From positions 930,001 to 994,000 of the forward strand of contig JACKMK010000003.1 in the NCBI GenBank assembly GCA_024235395.1: DNA of 64,000 nt, given 5' to 3'. The notes under the pieces are model-generated. The model was not told the origin of the DNA. It searched no databases and saw nothing but the letters and a program-made list of their open reading frames with translations. The position numbers and the translations under genes were made by a program. Source of the stretch: Chromatiaceae bacterium (GTDB lineage Bacteria > Pseudomonadota > Gammaproteobacteria > Chromatiales > Chromatiaceae). Positions within the stretch are counted from its first letter, which is position 1, and each line of letters opens with the position of its first letter. Shown one piece after another: positions 1-10,300 of the stretch.

Positions 1-154
1 TCTTGAGCTGTACGCCCGGCACGGCGCGGCTGAGCAATGGCGGGACCACTGCGAGCAGCAGTCCGGACAACATCAAGACCGCGAGGAGTTCGAGAAGCGT
101 GAATCCGGCGGTGGGCCTGCGGCTATTCCCAGCTGACCACGTCCTGAGCCTCAC
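1..154 (-). CDS. gspH: GspH-like minor pseudopilin, type II secretion (N-terminal part)
   Basis: Only the first ~51 codons lie in the window; the gene runs off the left edge. The readable frame contains the prepilin motif GFTLLELL followed by a hydrophobic helix, the class III signal cut by prepilin peptidase before Phe. A GTG at 152-154 is the most likely start and overlaps the end of gspG, as is common in gsp operons. Its place directly after gspG makes GspH the natural call; GspI or GspJ is possible because the diagnostic C-terminus is missing. Family and motif are clear, the exact subunit is inferred from order. Confidence 0.7.
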   Translation of the reverse strand, partial: MRLRTWSAGNSRRPTAGFTLLELLAVLMLSGLLLAVVPPLLSRAVPGVQLK

Positions 155-548
155 CGTCGCCACCCTCCCGATTGTCCGAACCCAGCGAAAAAAGGTCGTA
201 CGGGCCGTGCTCTCCGGGATGCCGATACTGGTAATCGTTGCCCCAGGGATCCTGCGGAATCAGTGACTTCTTCAGGTAGGGACCGCGCCACTTGTTGCTG
301 GCACCGGGATCGCTGACCAGCGCGTTCAGGCCTTCCTCGGTCGAGGGGTAGTGGCCGACATCCAGGCTGTACAGATCGAGCCCGGCACCGAAGTCCTCGA
401 TCTGCAGCTTTGCAGTCTTGGTCTTGGAGTCGCGCAGGGAGTTCATCACCTGCGGACCGACCAGGCCGGCGAGCAGCGCGAGGATCGCCAGCACGACCAG
501 CAGCTCGATCAGTGTGAAGCCTTGCAGGCGCAATAATCTGTGTCGCAT
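123..548 (-). CDS. gspG: GspG, major pseudopilin of type II secretion
   Basis: A 141-residue protein of normal GspG size. Residues 10-30 hold the prepilin cleavage motif and hydrophobic stalk (GFTLIELLVVLAILALLAG). The C-terminal part has the conserved GspG features YPSTEEGLNAL, GPYLKK, DPWGNDYQYRHPG and SLGSDNREGG, which in known GspG form the calcium-binding loop. GspG assembles into the periplasmic pseudopilus that pushes folded substrates through the outer-membrane secretin. It follows gspF after a 191-bp gap in which I see no gene, and overlaps the gspH start. Confidence 0.95.
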   Translation of the reverse strand: MRHRLLRLQGFTLIELLVVLAILALLAGLVGPQVMNSLRDSKTKTAKLQIEDFGAGLDLYSLDVGHYPSTEEGLNALVSDPGASNKWRGPYLKKSLIPQDPWGNDYQYRHPGEHGPYDLFSLGSDNREGGDGEAQDVVSWE

Positions 549-739
549 GTTGTTGACCTAGCAAAAGAATCCGATGGGGGCCTTGTCGCCCGCGAGGCAG
601 CGGCTGCGGTGTTTCGGCATCCCGGGGTATCGACAGCTGAACCGGGTCGAGCGTTCCCGCGGCCGTGAACATCACGCCGTGTCCGGCAGCCCCGCTTCGG
701 GCGCCCGTGACAGGTCCGCGAAGGATGGCGTCATCGGCC

Positions 740-1954
740 TCAGAACGCAAGTTGATTGGCTTGCATGATCGCCACCAGGATCGAGATGATGATGCCGGCG
801 ACGATCACGCCGAGCCCGACGATCAGCGCCGGTTCGAGCAAGGTCAGCATCCGTTGCACCGTGGTGCCGACTTCGCGGTCGAACACGTCCGCGACCTTGG
901 CGAGCATGCTGTCGAGTTGCCCTGATTCCTCGCCAACCTTGATCATCTGCAACGCCAGGTCGGGCAGGATGCCGTCCTGGATCAGCGGTTCGGCGAAGCC
1001 TTTGCCGCGCTTCAGGTGCTGGGCCGCGACGTCGATGGTCTCGGCGACGCGTCGGTTCTCGACGACTTCCCTGACGAGATTCAGCGCGCCCAGCAAGGGC
1101 AGCCCGTTTTCGAGCAGCGTTGACAGGGTGCGCGCAAAGCGCGCCGCCTCGACCTTCACGATCAGGTCCCCGAATAGCGGCAACCTGATGACCCTCTGGT
1201 CCCACCATTCGCGCACCCTTGGTCGCTGCAGCGCGGCCTGGACCGCCGCCGCGGCCAGCGCCAATGCGGCCAACGCGGCCCACCAGTAGTCGCGGAACAG
1301 GTCGCCCACCGTGACCACGATGCGTGTCGGTAATGGCAGTGTCTCGCCCATGTCGGCGAACATCTGGCTGAACTGCGGTACCACGAAGGCCAACAGCAAC
1401 ACGATCGACAGGCCTGCGACGACCACCAGGATCATCGGATAGGTCAGCGCGGACCGCACGCGCTCGCGCAGCTGCGCCGAGCGCTCCAGATAGTCGGCGA
1501 GCCGTTCCAGCACGGCCTCGAGGACACCACCGGACTCGCCCGCACGGACCATGTTGATGTACAGCTTGGAGAAGACCTGGTGCTCGGCTTCCAGCGCGGC
1601 GGCGAATGTGCTCCCGGACTGGATGCGGTCGCGCAGCGCCGCGAGCAGGCGACGGGTCGCGGCGTCGCGGGTGAGGTCGTGCAGCACCTGCAGTGAACGG
1701 TCCAGCGTCAGGCCGGCGCCGAGCAGTGTCGACAATTCGCGCGTCAGGACCGCGACCTGCTGGGCGCGAAAGCGCGTGCCGCGGGGGGTTCTTCCGGCGC
1801 GCAGCAGGGTGCGCAGACCACCCGCGGGGCGAATCTCGATCGGGATCGCGCCTTCCGCCTGCAGTTCGCGCACCAGGGTCTGTTCGTCCGGCGCGTCGCG
1901 TTCCCCCTCGAGATTCTCGCCGTTGGGCCGGACCGCTTTGAAAGCGAACAGCAT
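740..1954 (-). CDS. gspF: GspF, inner-membrane platform protein of type II secretion
   Basis: A 404-residue protein starting MLFAFKAV, the standard GspF beginning and length. An upstream in-frame Met is possible but would add non-conserved residues overlapping gspE. It has the two repeated cytoplasmic T2SSF domains (roughly residues 70-195 and 270-395) and three hydrophobic segments (about 170-195, 220-240 and 370-400). GspF anchors the ATPase GspE and the assembling pseudopilus. The short gap from gspE, shared strand and gene order E-F-G support one operon. Confidence 0.94.
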   Translation of the reverse strand: MLFAFKAVRPNGENLEGERDAPDEQTLVRELQAEGAIPIEIRPAGGLRTLLRAGRTPRGTRFRAQQVAVLTRELSTLLGAGLTLDRSLQVLHDLTRDAATRRLLAALRDRIQSGSTFAAALEAEHQVFSKLYINMVRAGESGGVLEAVLERLADYLERSAQLRERVRSALTYPMILVVVAGLSIVLLLAFVVPQFSQMFADMGETLPLPTRIVVTVGDLFRDYWWAALAALALAAAAVQAALQRPRVREWWDQRVIRLPLFGDLIVKVEAARFARTLSTLLENGLPLLGALNLVREVVENRRVAETIDVAAQHLKRGKGFAEPLIQDGILPDLALQMIKVGEESGQLDSMLAKVADVFDREVGTTVQRMLTLLEPALIVGLGVIVAGIIISILVAIMQANQLAF

Positions 1955-2043
1955 GTCTGCACCTAGCTCGTGCTGTACTGCACCGGTCGACGTGTGCAAC
2001 CGGCTGCAAGGACATGGGCAGCGATGCACGACGCCGACATGGC

Positions 2044-3774
2044 TCAGTCGGGCTCGCAGACGCGCAGGACGTCGTCCAGGGTGGTGAGGCCTGCGGCGCA
2101 TTTGCGCAGCCCTTCGCGGTACATGGTCTGCATGCCCTCGGCGATCGCCTGGCGCTGCAGTTCGGTCGCATCGGCGTGGCGCATCACCAGTGCGCGCAAT
2201 TCGTTGCTCATCACCAGCACCTCGGCGAGCGCCAGGCGGCCGCGGTAACCGGTACCGCTGCAATGCTCACAGCCGCGCGCGTCGAACAGTTGCGGCGTGG
2301 TGCCGGGAGGCAGATCGCGCGTCAGATCGAGTTCGTTGACCAGTTCCGGCAGCACCTCTTTGGGTTGCTTGCAATGCTCGCACAGGCGGCGCACCAGCCG
2401 TTGGCCCACCACGCCGTTGATCGTCGAGGTCAGCAGATAATCCTCGACGCCCATGTCGAGCAGGCGCGTGATCGCCCCCGCTGCATCGTTGGTGTGCAGC
2501 GTCGACAGCACCAGGTGTCCGGTCAGCGCCGATTGCACCGCGATGCGCACCGTCTCTGCGTCACGCATCTCACCGACCATGATGATGTCCGGGTCCTGGC
2601 GCACGATCGCGCGCAGCGCGTTGGCGAAGTTCAGACCGATCTGCGGCTTGACCTGGATCTGATTGATCCCGTCGAGTTGATACTCGACCGGATCCTCGAC
2701 GGTCATGATCTTGCGTTCGGCGGTGTTCAGCCGATGCAACGCGGTGTACAGCGTGGTGCTCTTGCCGCTGCCGGTGGGTCCGGTCACGACCACGATGCCG
2801 TGCGGCATGTCGAGGATGTGTTTGAGCCGCTCGACGGTGATGCCGTCGTAACCGAGTGCAGCGAAGTCGAACTTCACGCTCTCCTTGTCGAGCAGGCGGA
2901 TCACGACGCTTTCGCCGAACAGCGTCGGAACCGTGGAGACGCGCAGGTCGAGCTCCTTGCCCTGGATACGCACGCCGATGCGTCCGTCCTGTGGCAGCCG
3001 GCGTTCGGCGATGTTCAGCTTCGACATGATCTTGATGCGTGAGATCACCGCCGCCGAGGAATGCGCCGGGGGCGCTTCGACCTCGCGCAACACGCCATCG
3101 ATGCGGTATCGCACCTTAAGGCGGTTTTCGAACGGTTCGACGTGGATGTCGGAGGCGCGCGACTCGACCGCCCGCTGGATGATCAGATTGACCACCCGGA
3201 TCACCGGGGCCTCGCTGGCGAGGTCCTTGAGGTGTTCCACGTCCTCTTCTTCGCCGCCGTCGACCTCCTCGAGGCCGCCGGCGATCTCGCCCATCGCACT
3301 GCGCCCCTCGCCATACAGCCGTTCGATCGCGTCGTCGATCTCGGCGGCGACGCCGACGCGCAATGTGACCGGATGACCGGCCGCGGCCTGCAGTGCCGCG
3401 GCGACATAGGGGCGTTCGGGGTCGGCGACCGCGGCCACGAGGTTGCCGTCCTGCAGATGCAGCGGCAGGATGCGGTTCTCCTTCATGAAGCGGATCGCGA
3501 TACGGTCCTCGAGGATCGGCACCTCGGGAAACTCGCTCGCATCGATCAGCGGCAGACCGTTCAGCTCGGCCAGTGCGGCCGCAAGATCCCGCTCCGAGAC
3601 CAGGCCGAGGCGCGAGAGCAGCGTGTGCAGGGGGTCGCCCGACTCCTCCGCCAGGCGGCGGGCGCGGTTCAGTTCGGCGCCGTCGATCTTGCCGCGTTGC
3701 AGCAGCAGATTGCCGATATCGGTCGTCTCGTGGTCGCCGGCCTGCGGGCTCGGAATATTGCGCGAAGACGCCAT
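2044..3774 (-). CDS. gspE: GspE, type II secretion ATPase
   Basis: A 576-residue AAA+-type secretion ATPase. The N-terminal part (about 1-150) is the GspE/PilB N-domain that binds GspL. The catalytic core carries Walker A GPTGSGKST near residue 330, an Asp box (TVEDPVEYQ), Walker B IIMVGEMRD and a His box (LSTLHTND). Two CEHC pairs near 460-505 form the zinc-binding four-cysteine module. This distinguishes it from a pure PilB, though PilB relatives share much. It powers pseudopilus extension in the cytoplasm. An acidic run after residue ~180 is a GspE-like linker. It starts 25 bp after the dehydratase gene upstream, so the two may be cotranscribed. Confidence 0.94.
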   Translation of the reverse strand: MASSRNIPSPQAGDHETTDIGNLLLQRGKIDGAELNRARRLAEESGDPLHTLLSRLGLVSERDLAAALAELNGLPLIDASEFPEVPILEDRIAIRFMKENRILPLHLQDGNLVAAVADPERPYVAAALQAAAGHPVTLRVGVAAEIDDAIERLYGEGRSAMGEIAGGLEEVDGGEEEDVEHLKDLASEAPVIRVVNLIIQRAVESRASDIHVEPFENRLKVRYRIDGVLREVEAPPAHSSAAVISRIKIMSKLNIAERRLPQDGRIGVRIQGKELDLRVSTVPTLFGESVVIRLLDKESVKFDFAALGYDGITVERLKHILDMPHGIVVVTGPTGSGKSTTLYTALHRLNTAERKIMTVEDPVEYQLDGINQIQVKPQIGLNFANALRAIVRQDPDIIMVGEMRDAETVRIAVQSALTGHLVLSTLHTNDAAGAITRLLDMGVEDYLLTSTINGVVGQRLVRRLCEHCKQPKEVLPELVNELDLTRDLPPGTTPQLFDARGCEHCSGTGYRGRLALAEVLVMSNELRALVMRHADATELQRQAIAEGMQTMYREGLRKCAAGLTTLDDVLRVCEPD

Positions 3775-3799
3775 GGGGTCGCTGCGCGAATCTCGCCGG

Positions 3800-5689
3800 T
3801 CAGTCGCTCTGGACCAGGTTCACGACCTCGCCCGCCTTGTCCGGCGCCGTGCCGACGCGGCGACGTTCCGGGACAAACCAGTTCAGCAGTTCGCCCAGCC
3901 GGGTCGTGTCGTACGCCGCGCAGGTCTTGTCCAGCTCGTCCATGCGGTTGGTCAGCAGGTCCCAGCCCACTTCGCGATAGCGTGCCAACCGGATCTGCTG
4001 GTGACTGGTCTCGACCAGTTTCTCGCGTTCGTGAAACAGTTCTTCGTGCAGCTTTTCGCCGGGCCTGAGTCCGGTGTAGACGATCTTGATATCGCGTCCC
4101 GGGACCTTGCCGGAGAGCCGGATCATCTCCTCGGCGAGTCGGCTGATGTTCACCGGCTTGCCCATATTCAACACGAAGATCTCTCCGCCCTTGCCGAGCA
4201 CGCTGGCCTGCATGATCAGCTGGCAGGCCTCGCGCACCGTCATGAAGTAGCGCTCCATCTTGGGGTGGGTCACGGTGACCGCTTCGCCGGCACTGATCTG
4301 TTTCTCGAACAGTGGAACGACGCTGCCGGCGGAGCCGAGCACGTTTCCGAACCTGACGGTGATGAAGCGGGTATCCGACTTGGCGTCGAGGTTCTGCACA
4401 TAGATCTCGGCGACGCGCTTGGTAACGCCCATGACGTTCGCCGGATTGACCGCCTTGTCGGTGGAGATCAGCACGAACTCCGAACAACCGTAGCGATCCG
4501 CGGCCTGGGCGACGACCTTGGTGCCGAGGATGTTGTTCTTCACCGCCTCGCGGACCTGGGTCTCGAGCATCGGTACGTGTTTATAGGCCGCCGCGTGGAA
4601 CACCACCTGTGGGTGGTACTTGGCGAACAGGCGGTCGCACGCCACCGCATCGGTGATGTCGGCGAGATGGGCATGCAACGACAACTCGGAGAACTGCTCG
4701 CGCAGTTCGAGTTCGATGCTGTAGAGGTTGAACTCGCTGTTCTCGAGCAGGATCAGCGCCGCCGGTTCGAGGCTGGCGATCTGGCGGCACAGTTCGGCAC
4801 CGATCGACCCGCCGGCACCGGTGATCATGATCACGCGGCCGGTGAGGCCTTCGCTGATGCGCGGCCAATCCAGGTTCACCGGTTCGCGGCCGAGCAGGTC
4901 TTCGATGCGCACCTTGCGCAGTTCCTGGACGCGGATCTGCCCGCTCATCAGGTCCTCGAGATGCGGCACCGTGCGGAACGGAACCCCGCATTGTTCGGCC
5001 AACGCGACCAAGTAGCGCATCTGCGCCGCATTCGCGGACGGTACCGCGAGCATGATCACGTCGATCGCGAGTTCCTGCACGACGCGCGGCATGGCCGCAT
5101 AGGGACCGACCACGCGGATGCCCTGGATCTCCTTGCCCTGCTTGGCATGGTTGTCGTCGACGAAGGCCACCGGCCGGTAGGCCTGGCGCGGGTCGCGCAG
5201 CATGTCGCGTACGAGCATGTCACCGGCCTCGCCGGCGTTGACGATCAGCACACGCTGGGCGGAGCGGAAATGGCGGCGATGGTCTTTCCACCAGCGATAG
5301 AAGAAGCGGGGCAGGGTCAGGCAGCCGAGCAGCAAGAGCCCGTAAAGGAACATCAGGGAGCGCGGCATTTCGGCGAGTTGACCGCCGATGGACAGTACCA
5401 GCGAGGTGATCAGCACCCCGGCGACCAGCGCCTTGCTGATGCGTATCAGATCGGGCAGTGAAGCGAATCGCCAGACTCCCCGGTACAGGCCGAAATGCCA
5501 ATTGACCAGCGCCTGGAGTGGCAGTACCAGGAGCAGCCCGATCAGCGCCAGGCGCAGGTCGTGGGGTGGGATCGCGCCGAGGTCGGCGTGCAGCCAATAG
5601 GCGCCGAGCCAGGCCACCGGAATCATCATCAGGTCGTGCAGAAAGGCAGCGATACGGCTGCGCAAGCGCTCCAGTGCCATGATCTTCAT
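3800..5689 (-). CDS. WbpM/PglF/FlaA1-family nucleotide-sugar 4,6-dehydratase (membrane form)
   Basis: A 629-residue long-form enzyme of the CapD family. The N-terminus has about four hydrophobic segments (residues 10-125), then a CoA-binding-like Rossmann region, then the catalytic short-chain-dehydrogenase domain starting with the NAD-binding loop TGAGGSIG near 290. The active-site region ISTDKAVNPANVMGVTKR has Met where classical SDRs have Tyr, as in WbpM, PglF and FlaA1. Family members convert UDP-GlcNAc to the 4-keto-6-deoxy sugar for O-antigen or protein glycans. A WbpV-like reductase and WbpL-like transferase, its usual partners, lie at 37.9-39.9 kb. The start is backed by a GGGGTGAG-like ribosome site. 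Confidence 0.92.
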   Translation of the reverse strand: MKIMALERLRSRIAAFLHDLMMIPVAWLGAYWLHADLGAIPPHDLRLALIGLLLVLPLQALVNWHFGLYRGVWRFASLPDLIRISKALVAGVLITSLVLSIGGQLAEMPRSLMFLYGLLLLGCLTLPRFFYRWWKDHRRHFRSAQRVLIVNAGEAGDMLVRDMLRDPRQAYRPVAFVDDNHAKQGKEIQGIRVVGPYAAMPRVVQELAIDVIMLAVPSANAAQMRYLVALAEQCGVPFRTVPHLEDLMSGQIRVQELRKVRIEDLLGREPVNLDWPRISEGLTGRVIMITGAGGSIGAELCRQIASLEPAALILLENSEFNLYSIELELREQFSELSLHAHLADITDAVACDRLFAKYHPQVVFHAAAYKHVPMLETQVREAVKNNILGTKVVAQAADRYGCSEFVLISTDKAVNPANVMGVTKRVAEIYVQNLDAKSDTRFITVRFGNVLGSAGSVVPLFEKQISAGEAVTVTHPKMERYFMTVREACQLIMQASVLGKGGEIFVLNMGKPVNISRLAEEMIRLSGKVPGRDIKIVYTGLRPGEKLHEELFHEREKLVETSHQQIRLARYREVGWDLLTNRMDELDKTCAAYDTTRLGELLNWFVPERRRVGTAPDKAGEVVNLVQSD

Positions 5690-6024
5690 CTCACCCCACG
5701 TAACTCGCTTCGATAGGTCCAGCCTGCGCGGTGGAGACGTCGTGCTGATCCAGCGGCCAAGACGTCGGTGTTCTGCGGCTGAGACGGCAACCGGTGCTGG
5801 CCGTTAGTTTCCCATAAATTGACGTGATCATCCTAGTCTTGATCAGGGGAAACCCGAATAATGGGCACCCGCCTCCGTCCGTTCCGTGGCCTGCATCCGG
5901 CCCTCGATGTGCACGATTTTCAGCTGAAGGGTCAAGAAGTTATGCGACAAAAATCACATTACTTGCTAAATCCGGCGATGTTACCTTCTCGCCGACGGGC
6001 GTTGCAATGCGCAATCGCCGCAGC
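5690..6024. other. Intergenic stretch, likely promoter region of the dehydratase gene
   Basis: About 335 bp between the GT2 stop and the dehydratase start, both minus strand. It is more AT-rich than the flanking genes, particularly around 5930-5990. I see no convincing gene, RNA or strong hairpin. A promoter reading leftward into the dehydratase-gsp run is plausible from position only. Confidence 0.4.
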
Positions 6025-6927
6025 TCAGGCATCGCCCCGGTAGCGCCCGAGGCGGCCGCGCAGCCCGTCCCAAACGCCCATGGTCATCATACGCAGATGC
6101 ATCGCGCGCGGCTTTGCGAACAACCCATAGGCGGCGAATTTCAATAGCAGGCGCCAACCGTCGACGCATTTCCAGGAGCCGCGGATTTCCGCCTGGCGAT
6201 ACAGCCAGACGGCATTGCGGAACAGGTAGTAATGGCGCAGCGGCGAACGTACGGGGCGTGCCTGTCCCAGCACCATCAGCGGCTCATCGCCCAGCGCATG
6301 CCGCATCTGTGCGCCGCAGACCCCATAGCTCTGCAGCCCGGCACGCGCCGCGCGCAACCCCCATTCGATGTCCACATAGTCGATGAACAGCCGTTCGTTC
6401 ATGCCACCGACGCGCTCCAGCGCGGTGAGCGGAATCAGGCAGCCGGAGCTGACCAGGTAGTCGACCGGAACGATGTCCGCGGGGGTGCTGCAGGGTTGGC
6501 GGTGCAGGCGCAGCCCGCGGACCTGGAGGAACGGCGGTGGGTTGTCCTGGCGCGGGTCGAGATAGCGCGGACCGAGCGCCGCGACTGGCACGCCGGACCC
6601 TGCCAGCTGCTCCTCTGCATGCAGCAGGCGCTCTAGCATGTCGGGTGCCGGCACGCTGTCCTGGTCGAACAAGAGCACATGCGTCGCTGCACGGCCGCGC
6701 GCCCATCCGATACCCTCGTTCTGTGCCCGGGCAATACCGAGGTTGTCGCCGAGGGTGAGGATCTGAACCTCCGCCCCGGCCGGCAGGGTCACGCTGGGTG
6801 CCTCGTTGCCGTTGTGGACCAGTACCAGTGCCGCGACCTGGGGCAGGGCCGCTGCGAGCAGACGTTGCAGCGACTGAGGATCGGGTTCGTAGGTCACGAC
6901 GACGCCGATTACGCGTTTATCGCTCAT
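6025..6927 (-). CDS. Glycosyltransferase family 2, rhamnosyltransferase-like
   Basis: A 300-residue single-domain GT-A enzyme. It opens with the GT2 pattern VIGVVVTYEPD, has the acidic nucleotide-sugar/metal motif LLFDQDSVP near residue 90, and later GCLIPLTALERVGGM and DYVDIEWGLRA, typical of RfbF/WsaF-like rhamnosyltransferases. It would act on the cytoplasmic side, adding a sugar, probably a deoxyhexose, to a lipid-linked surface glycan. It sits between the large methyltransferase-GT gene and the dehydratase gene on the same strand. The donor sugar cannot be read from the sequence. Confidence 0.88.
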   Translation of the reverse strand: MSDKRVIGVVVTYEPDPQSLQRLLAAALPQVAALVLVHNGNEAPSVTLPAGAEVQILTLGDNLGIARAQNEGIGWARGRAATHVLLFDQDSVPAPDMLERLLHAEEQLAGSGVPVAALGPRYLDPRQDNPPPFLQVRGLRLHRQPCSTPADIVPVDYLVSSGCLIPLTALERVGGMNERLFIDYVDIEWGLRAARAGLQSYGVCGAQMRHALGDEPLMVLGQARPVRSPLRHYYLFRNAVWLYRQAEIRGSWKCVDGWRLLLKFAAYGLFAKPRAMHLRMMTMGVWDGLRGRLGRYRGDA

Positions 6928-7019
6928 CGACGTTCACTGGATAGTGGCATGCGCGGGGCCGCTGGTCGGCACTTCGGATCTGGCCGCGGCACCCGGCAAC
7001 GGCATCGCTGGCGGCTGCT

Positions 7020-7307
7020 TCAGGCGGTGTCTGTCTGGCTCTGCGCCTTCTTCAGTTTCTGCAAGGTCGCGAGGTTTCGCCGGTAGACCTCCACGACCTT
7101 TGCGACGCCCGAGTCGTGCAGATAGCCTTCGTTGCCGGCCGCGCTGTAGGTTGCGTAGATGCACGACGCGAACATCAATGCGCCGTTGATCGCATCCGGG
7201 GCGCGTCCCTCGTTCTTGATCTCGTTGGCGAGGTCGATGAATCGCTTGGCGAGGTCCTGGACCTCGGAGAATTCGACTTTCTTGGTCGTGGTGCTTTCGT
7301 CGGTCAT
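7020..7307 (-). CDS. Small conserved-looking protein of unknown function (DUF3144-like?)
   Basis: A 95-residue, mostly helical, charged protein without signal or membrane segment. The core has FIDLANEIKNEG, then GALMFASCIYATYSAAGNEG and VVEVYRRNLA. This pattern loosely recalls the DUF3144 family (small proteobacterial proteins), but I am not certain. Its ATG overlaps the TGA of the upstream methyltransferase-glycosyltransferase gene by 4 bp, so the two are probably translationally coupled. A role linked to the big glycosyltransferase is inference from this coupling only. Confidence 0.7.
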   Translation of the reverse strand: MTDESTTTKKVEFSEVQDLAKRFIDLANEIKNEGRAPDAINGALMFASCIYATYSAAGNEGYLHDSGVAKVVEVYRRNLATLQKLKKAQSQTDTA

Positions 7308-10300
7308 GGCTGGGTGCCCCGTGCTAGTTCATGCCAGTTCAGCGAGAAGTCTTCGCGATCCAGGGTGAGGTTCGGATTGTAGGCGGGGTCGCGCAGCAAT
7401 CCCGCTCCCCAGCGCGATTTCATGTAGGCGATCTCTTTGCCGAATCGCGCCTGTTTCTCGGCGGTGTTTTCGGCACCGCGCGTCGCGGATTCGTGATGGT
7501 AGAGTTCCGCGTAGGGTGTCCAGAGGTTGCGATATCCCTGTTCGCGGATCCGCAGGCAGAGATCGACGTCGTTGAACGCAACGCCGAGGTGCTCTGCGTC
7601 AAAGCCACCGATCTGTTCGAACACCTCGCGCCGCATCACCATGCAGGCCGCGGTCACGGCAGAATAGTTCTGCACCAACACCGCGCGCCCATTGTAGCCC
7701 TTGGCTTCGCCGGACAGATATTTCATCGCGTGCCCGGCGACCCCGCCCAGGCCGGTCAGCACACCGCCATGTTGCAGGCGGCCATCGGGATACAGCAGGC
7801 GTGCACCGACAGCGCCGATCTCGGGGCGTGCGGCGTGCGAGACCATCTCGGCAAGCCAGTCCCCCTCGATGACCTCGATGTCATTGTTCAGGAAGCACAG
7901 GTAGTCGCCAGCCGCCTTGGCAACCGCGAAATTGTTGAGTGCCGCGTAATTGAACGGTTTGTCATAGGGCACGACACGCGCCTCGCCGCTCGCCTGCAGC
8001 TGTTGCAGGTACTCGATGGTCGCCGGCTCGTCGCTCTGGTTGTCGACGATGATGATCTCGTAGTTCGGATAGCCGGTCTTGGCACGAACGCTGTCAATGC
8101 ACTGTCGCAGCAGGCGCAAGCCATTGCGCGTCGGGATGATCAGGCTTACCAAGGGTGCCGGTTCCGGCACCGGATAGCGTACCCGCAGCATGCCTTCGAT
8201 CCGTTTCGAGGGTTTCACCTCGGCCTGGACGCCTTTCGCCTGCAGGTGATCCTGTACGGCACGCACCGCTGCATCGAGTGCATAGGGTTTGGCTTCAAGC
8301 CCGGACGCCGTGCTGCCAGGTACCGCGCGCCAGTGGTAAAGGATGCGCGGGATATGACGGATCTCGTCCGGGTGCAGCTCGGCGATGCAGCGCAACGCCA
8401 GGTCGTAATCCTGAGCGCCCTCGAAGCCTTCACGGATGCCGCCGGCGTGGTTCAGCAGGTCGCGACGGTAGACGCTGAAGTGGCACACCAGGTTGTGCGA
8501 CAGCATCAGGTCCGGATTGAAGTCGGGTTTGAAATAGTGTGCCGAACGCGTACCGCGATCGTCGATCTTGTCTTCGTCCGAGTACAGCATGCGCGCGTCG
8601 GGATGCCCGACGATCTCGCGGGCCACGTGATAGAGGGCGTTTTCCGTCAGCAGGTCGTCGTGATCCATGAATCCGACCCAGTCGCCCTCCGCGAGCGTCA
8701 GGGCGGAATTGGTCGCGGCCGCAATGTGTCCGTTCTTGTCGCGCAGGATCACCTTGATCCGCGGGTCGCGATGGCGGTAGTCGTCGAGCAGCGTGCGGAT
8801 CTCCGGTGAAGGCGAGGCATCGTCTGCGATGCACAGCTCCCAATGCGGATAACGCTGTGCCAGGACCGAATCGATTGCGGCACGCAGCCATTCCGGGCGC
8901 GGTTCGTAGACCGGCATCACCACCGAGATCAGCGGTGCCTGGGCCAGACTCTCGACGAACGTCTTGACGCTCGCCGCGTCGGGTTCGCGGGGCGCCTCTA
9001 TCTGCTCGATCCAGCGCGCATAGTTCGCGGTCCGCGGCGCGGCGCGGCCGGAGCTCGCGGCGGCCAGATGCCAGCGCAATCCCTTGATGCCGCCCTGGCG
9101 CAGCAGCCGTACCGCCTTGGCCATCCACTGCGGTGCGACGCTCGGGTTGCGCACCAGATGGGCGAGATAGGGTGTCAGGCGGACTGCGCCGCGTGCCGGC
9201 AGGGTGAGCGTACGAAACAGGCGCCAGGAGCGCGTGTTGAGCACCTGCCGAAGGGCGGCATGTTGCTGGTGCAGGGTGGTCTGCTGCTGTCGAACGCGTT
9301 TCAGCTGACCCTGCAGCTGCTGCAGGGTCAGCTGTTGTTTGGCCTTGTCGGCGTGCAGCGAGGCGTTGCGGTCTTCGAGGATGCGGGTGCGTTGGGTCAA
9401 CTCACCGATGCGCCCTTCCTTGTAGGCCAGCTGTTGTTCCTGACGTGTGTGGCGTCGGGTCAGTTCGGAAAACTGTTGGTCCTTGTGTGCGAGCTGGCGC
9501 TGCAAATGCTCAACCTGTTGTTGCTGGTGCGCAACCTGACGTTCCTTGTTTTCCAGTAGCGTCTGACGGTGTTGGGCGACCTGTTGGGTCTCGTGCAGGC
9601 GTTCGTGCACCTTGCGGTAGGCCTCTTCGGAGTCCCGCAGTGGTTTGTCCGACAGTTCCGGAAACGGCGCCGTCGGTTCGTCGGCTGCGCGCGGTCGCGC
9701 CTCGACGATGAACTGGTAGGCGATTGCCTCCGGCGCATGCAGGCGCGCCAGCGCCCTTTCGGTGGGCTCGAGACCCGCCTGGCGGATCTTTTCGGCGAGC
9801 ACCTCGTCCGGGATGTCGTGGAAGGTGTAGCTCAGTGCCTCGACCGCATAGCCTGACGACGCCAACAGGGCCATCAACGACTGGTGTGTGTAGAGATGCA
9901 GGTGGGTCCGGTCGAGCAGGCCGGTGTCTTCGTACGTCAGTTGTCCCTGCAACAATTCGAGGCGGATCGCAGCGTGTGCGCCGTTGGGCACGGACGCGAG
10001 CAGGCTGCCGCCGGTCTTGATGCGGTCGCGCAGGCCGGCCAGAAAAGTCTGCGGATCCTTCAGGTGTTCGATGATGTCGGCACACAGGATGATATCGAAG
10101 CGGGCATCACCCAGGCCGGACTGCCAGTCGGGCGACTCCACGTCGACACACAGGGTGCGTTCGCAGTGCGCCGCGGCCTTGCGCAGCGCCGCCTCCTCGA
10201 TGTCCACACCGAACACCCGACAGCCTTTCTGCTGCGTGAGATGTTCGGACATGTAGCCGGTTGCGCAGCCGAGCTCCAGCACCTGGGCGCCGGTCGGCAC

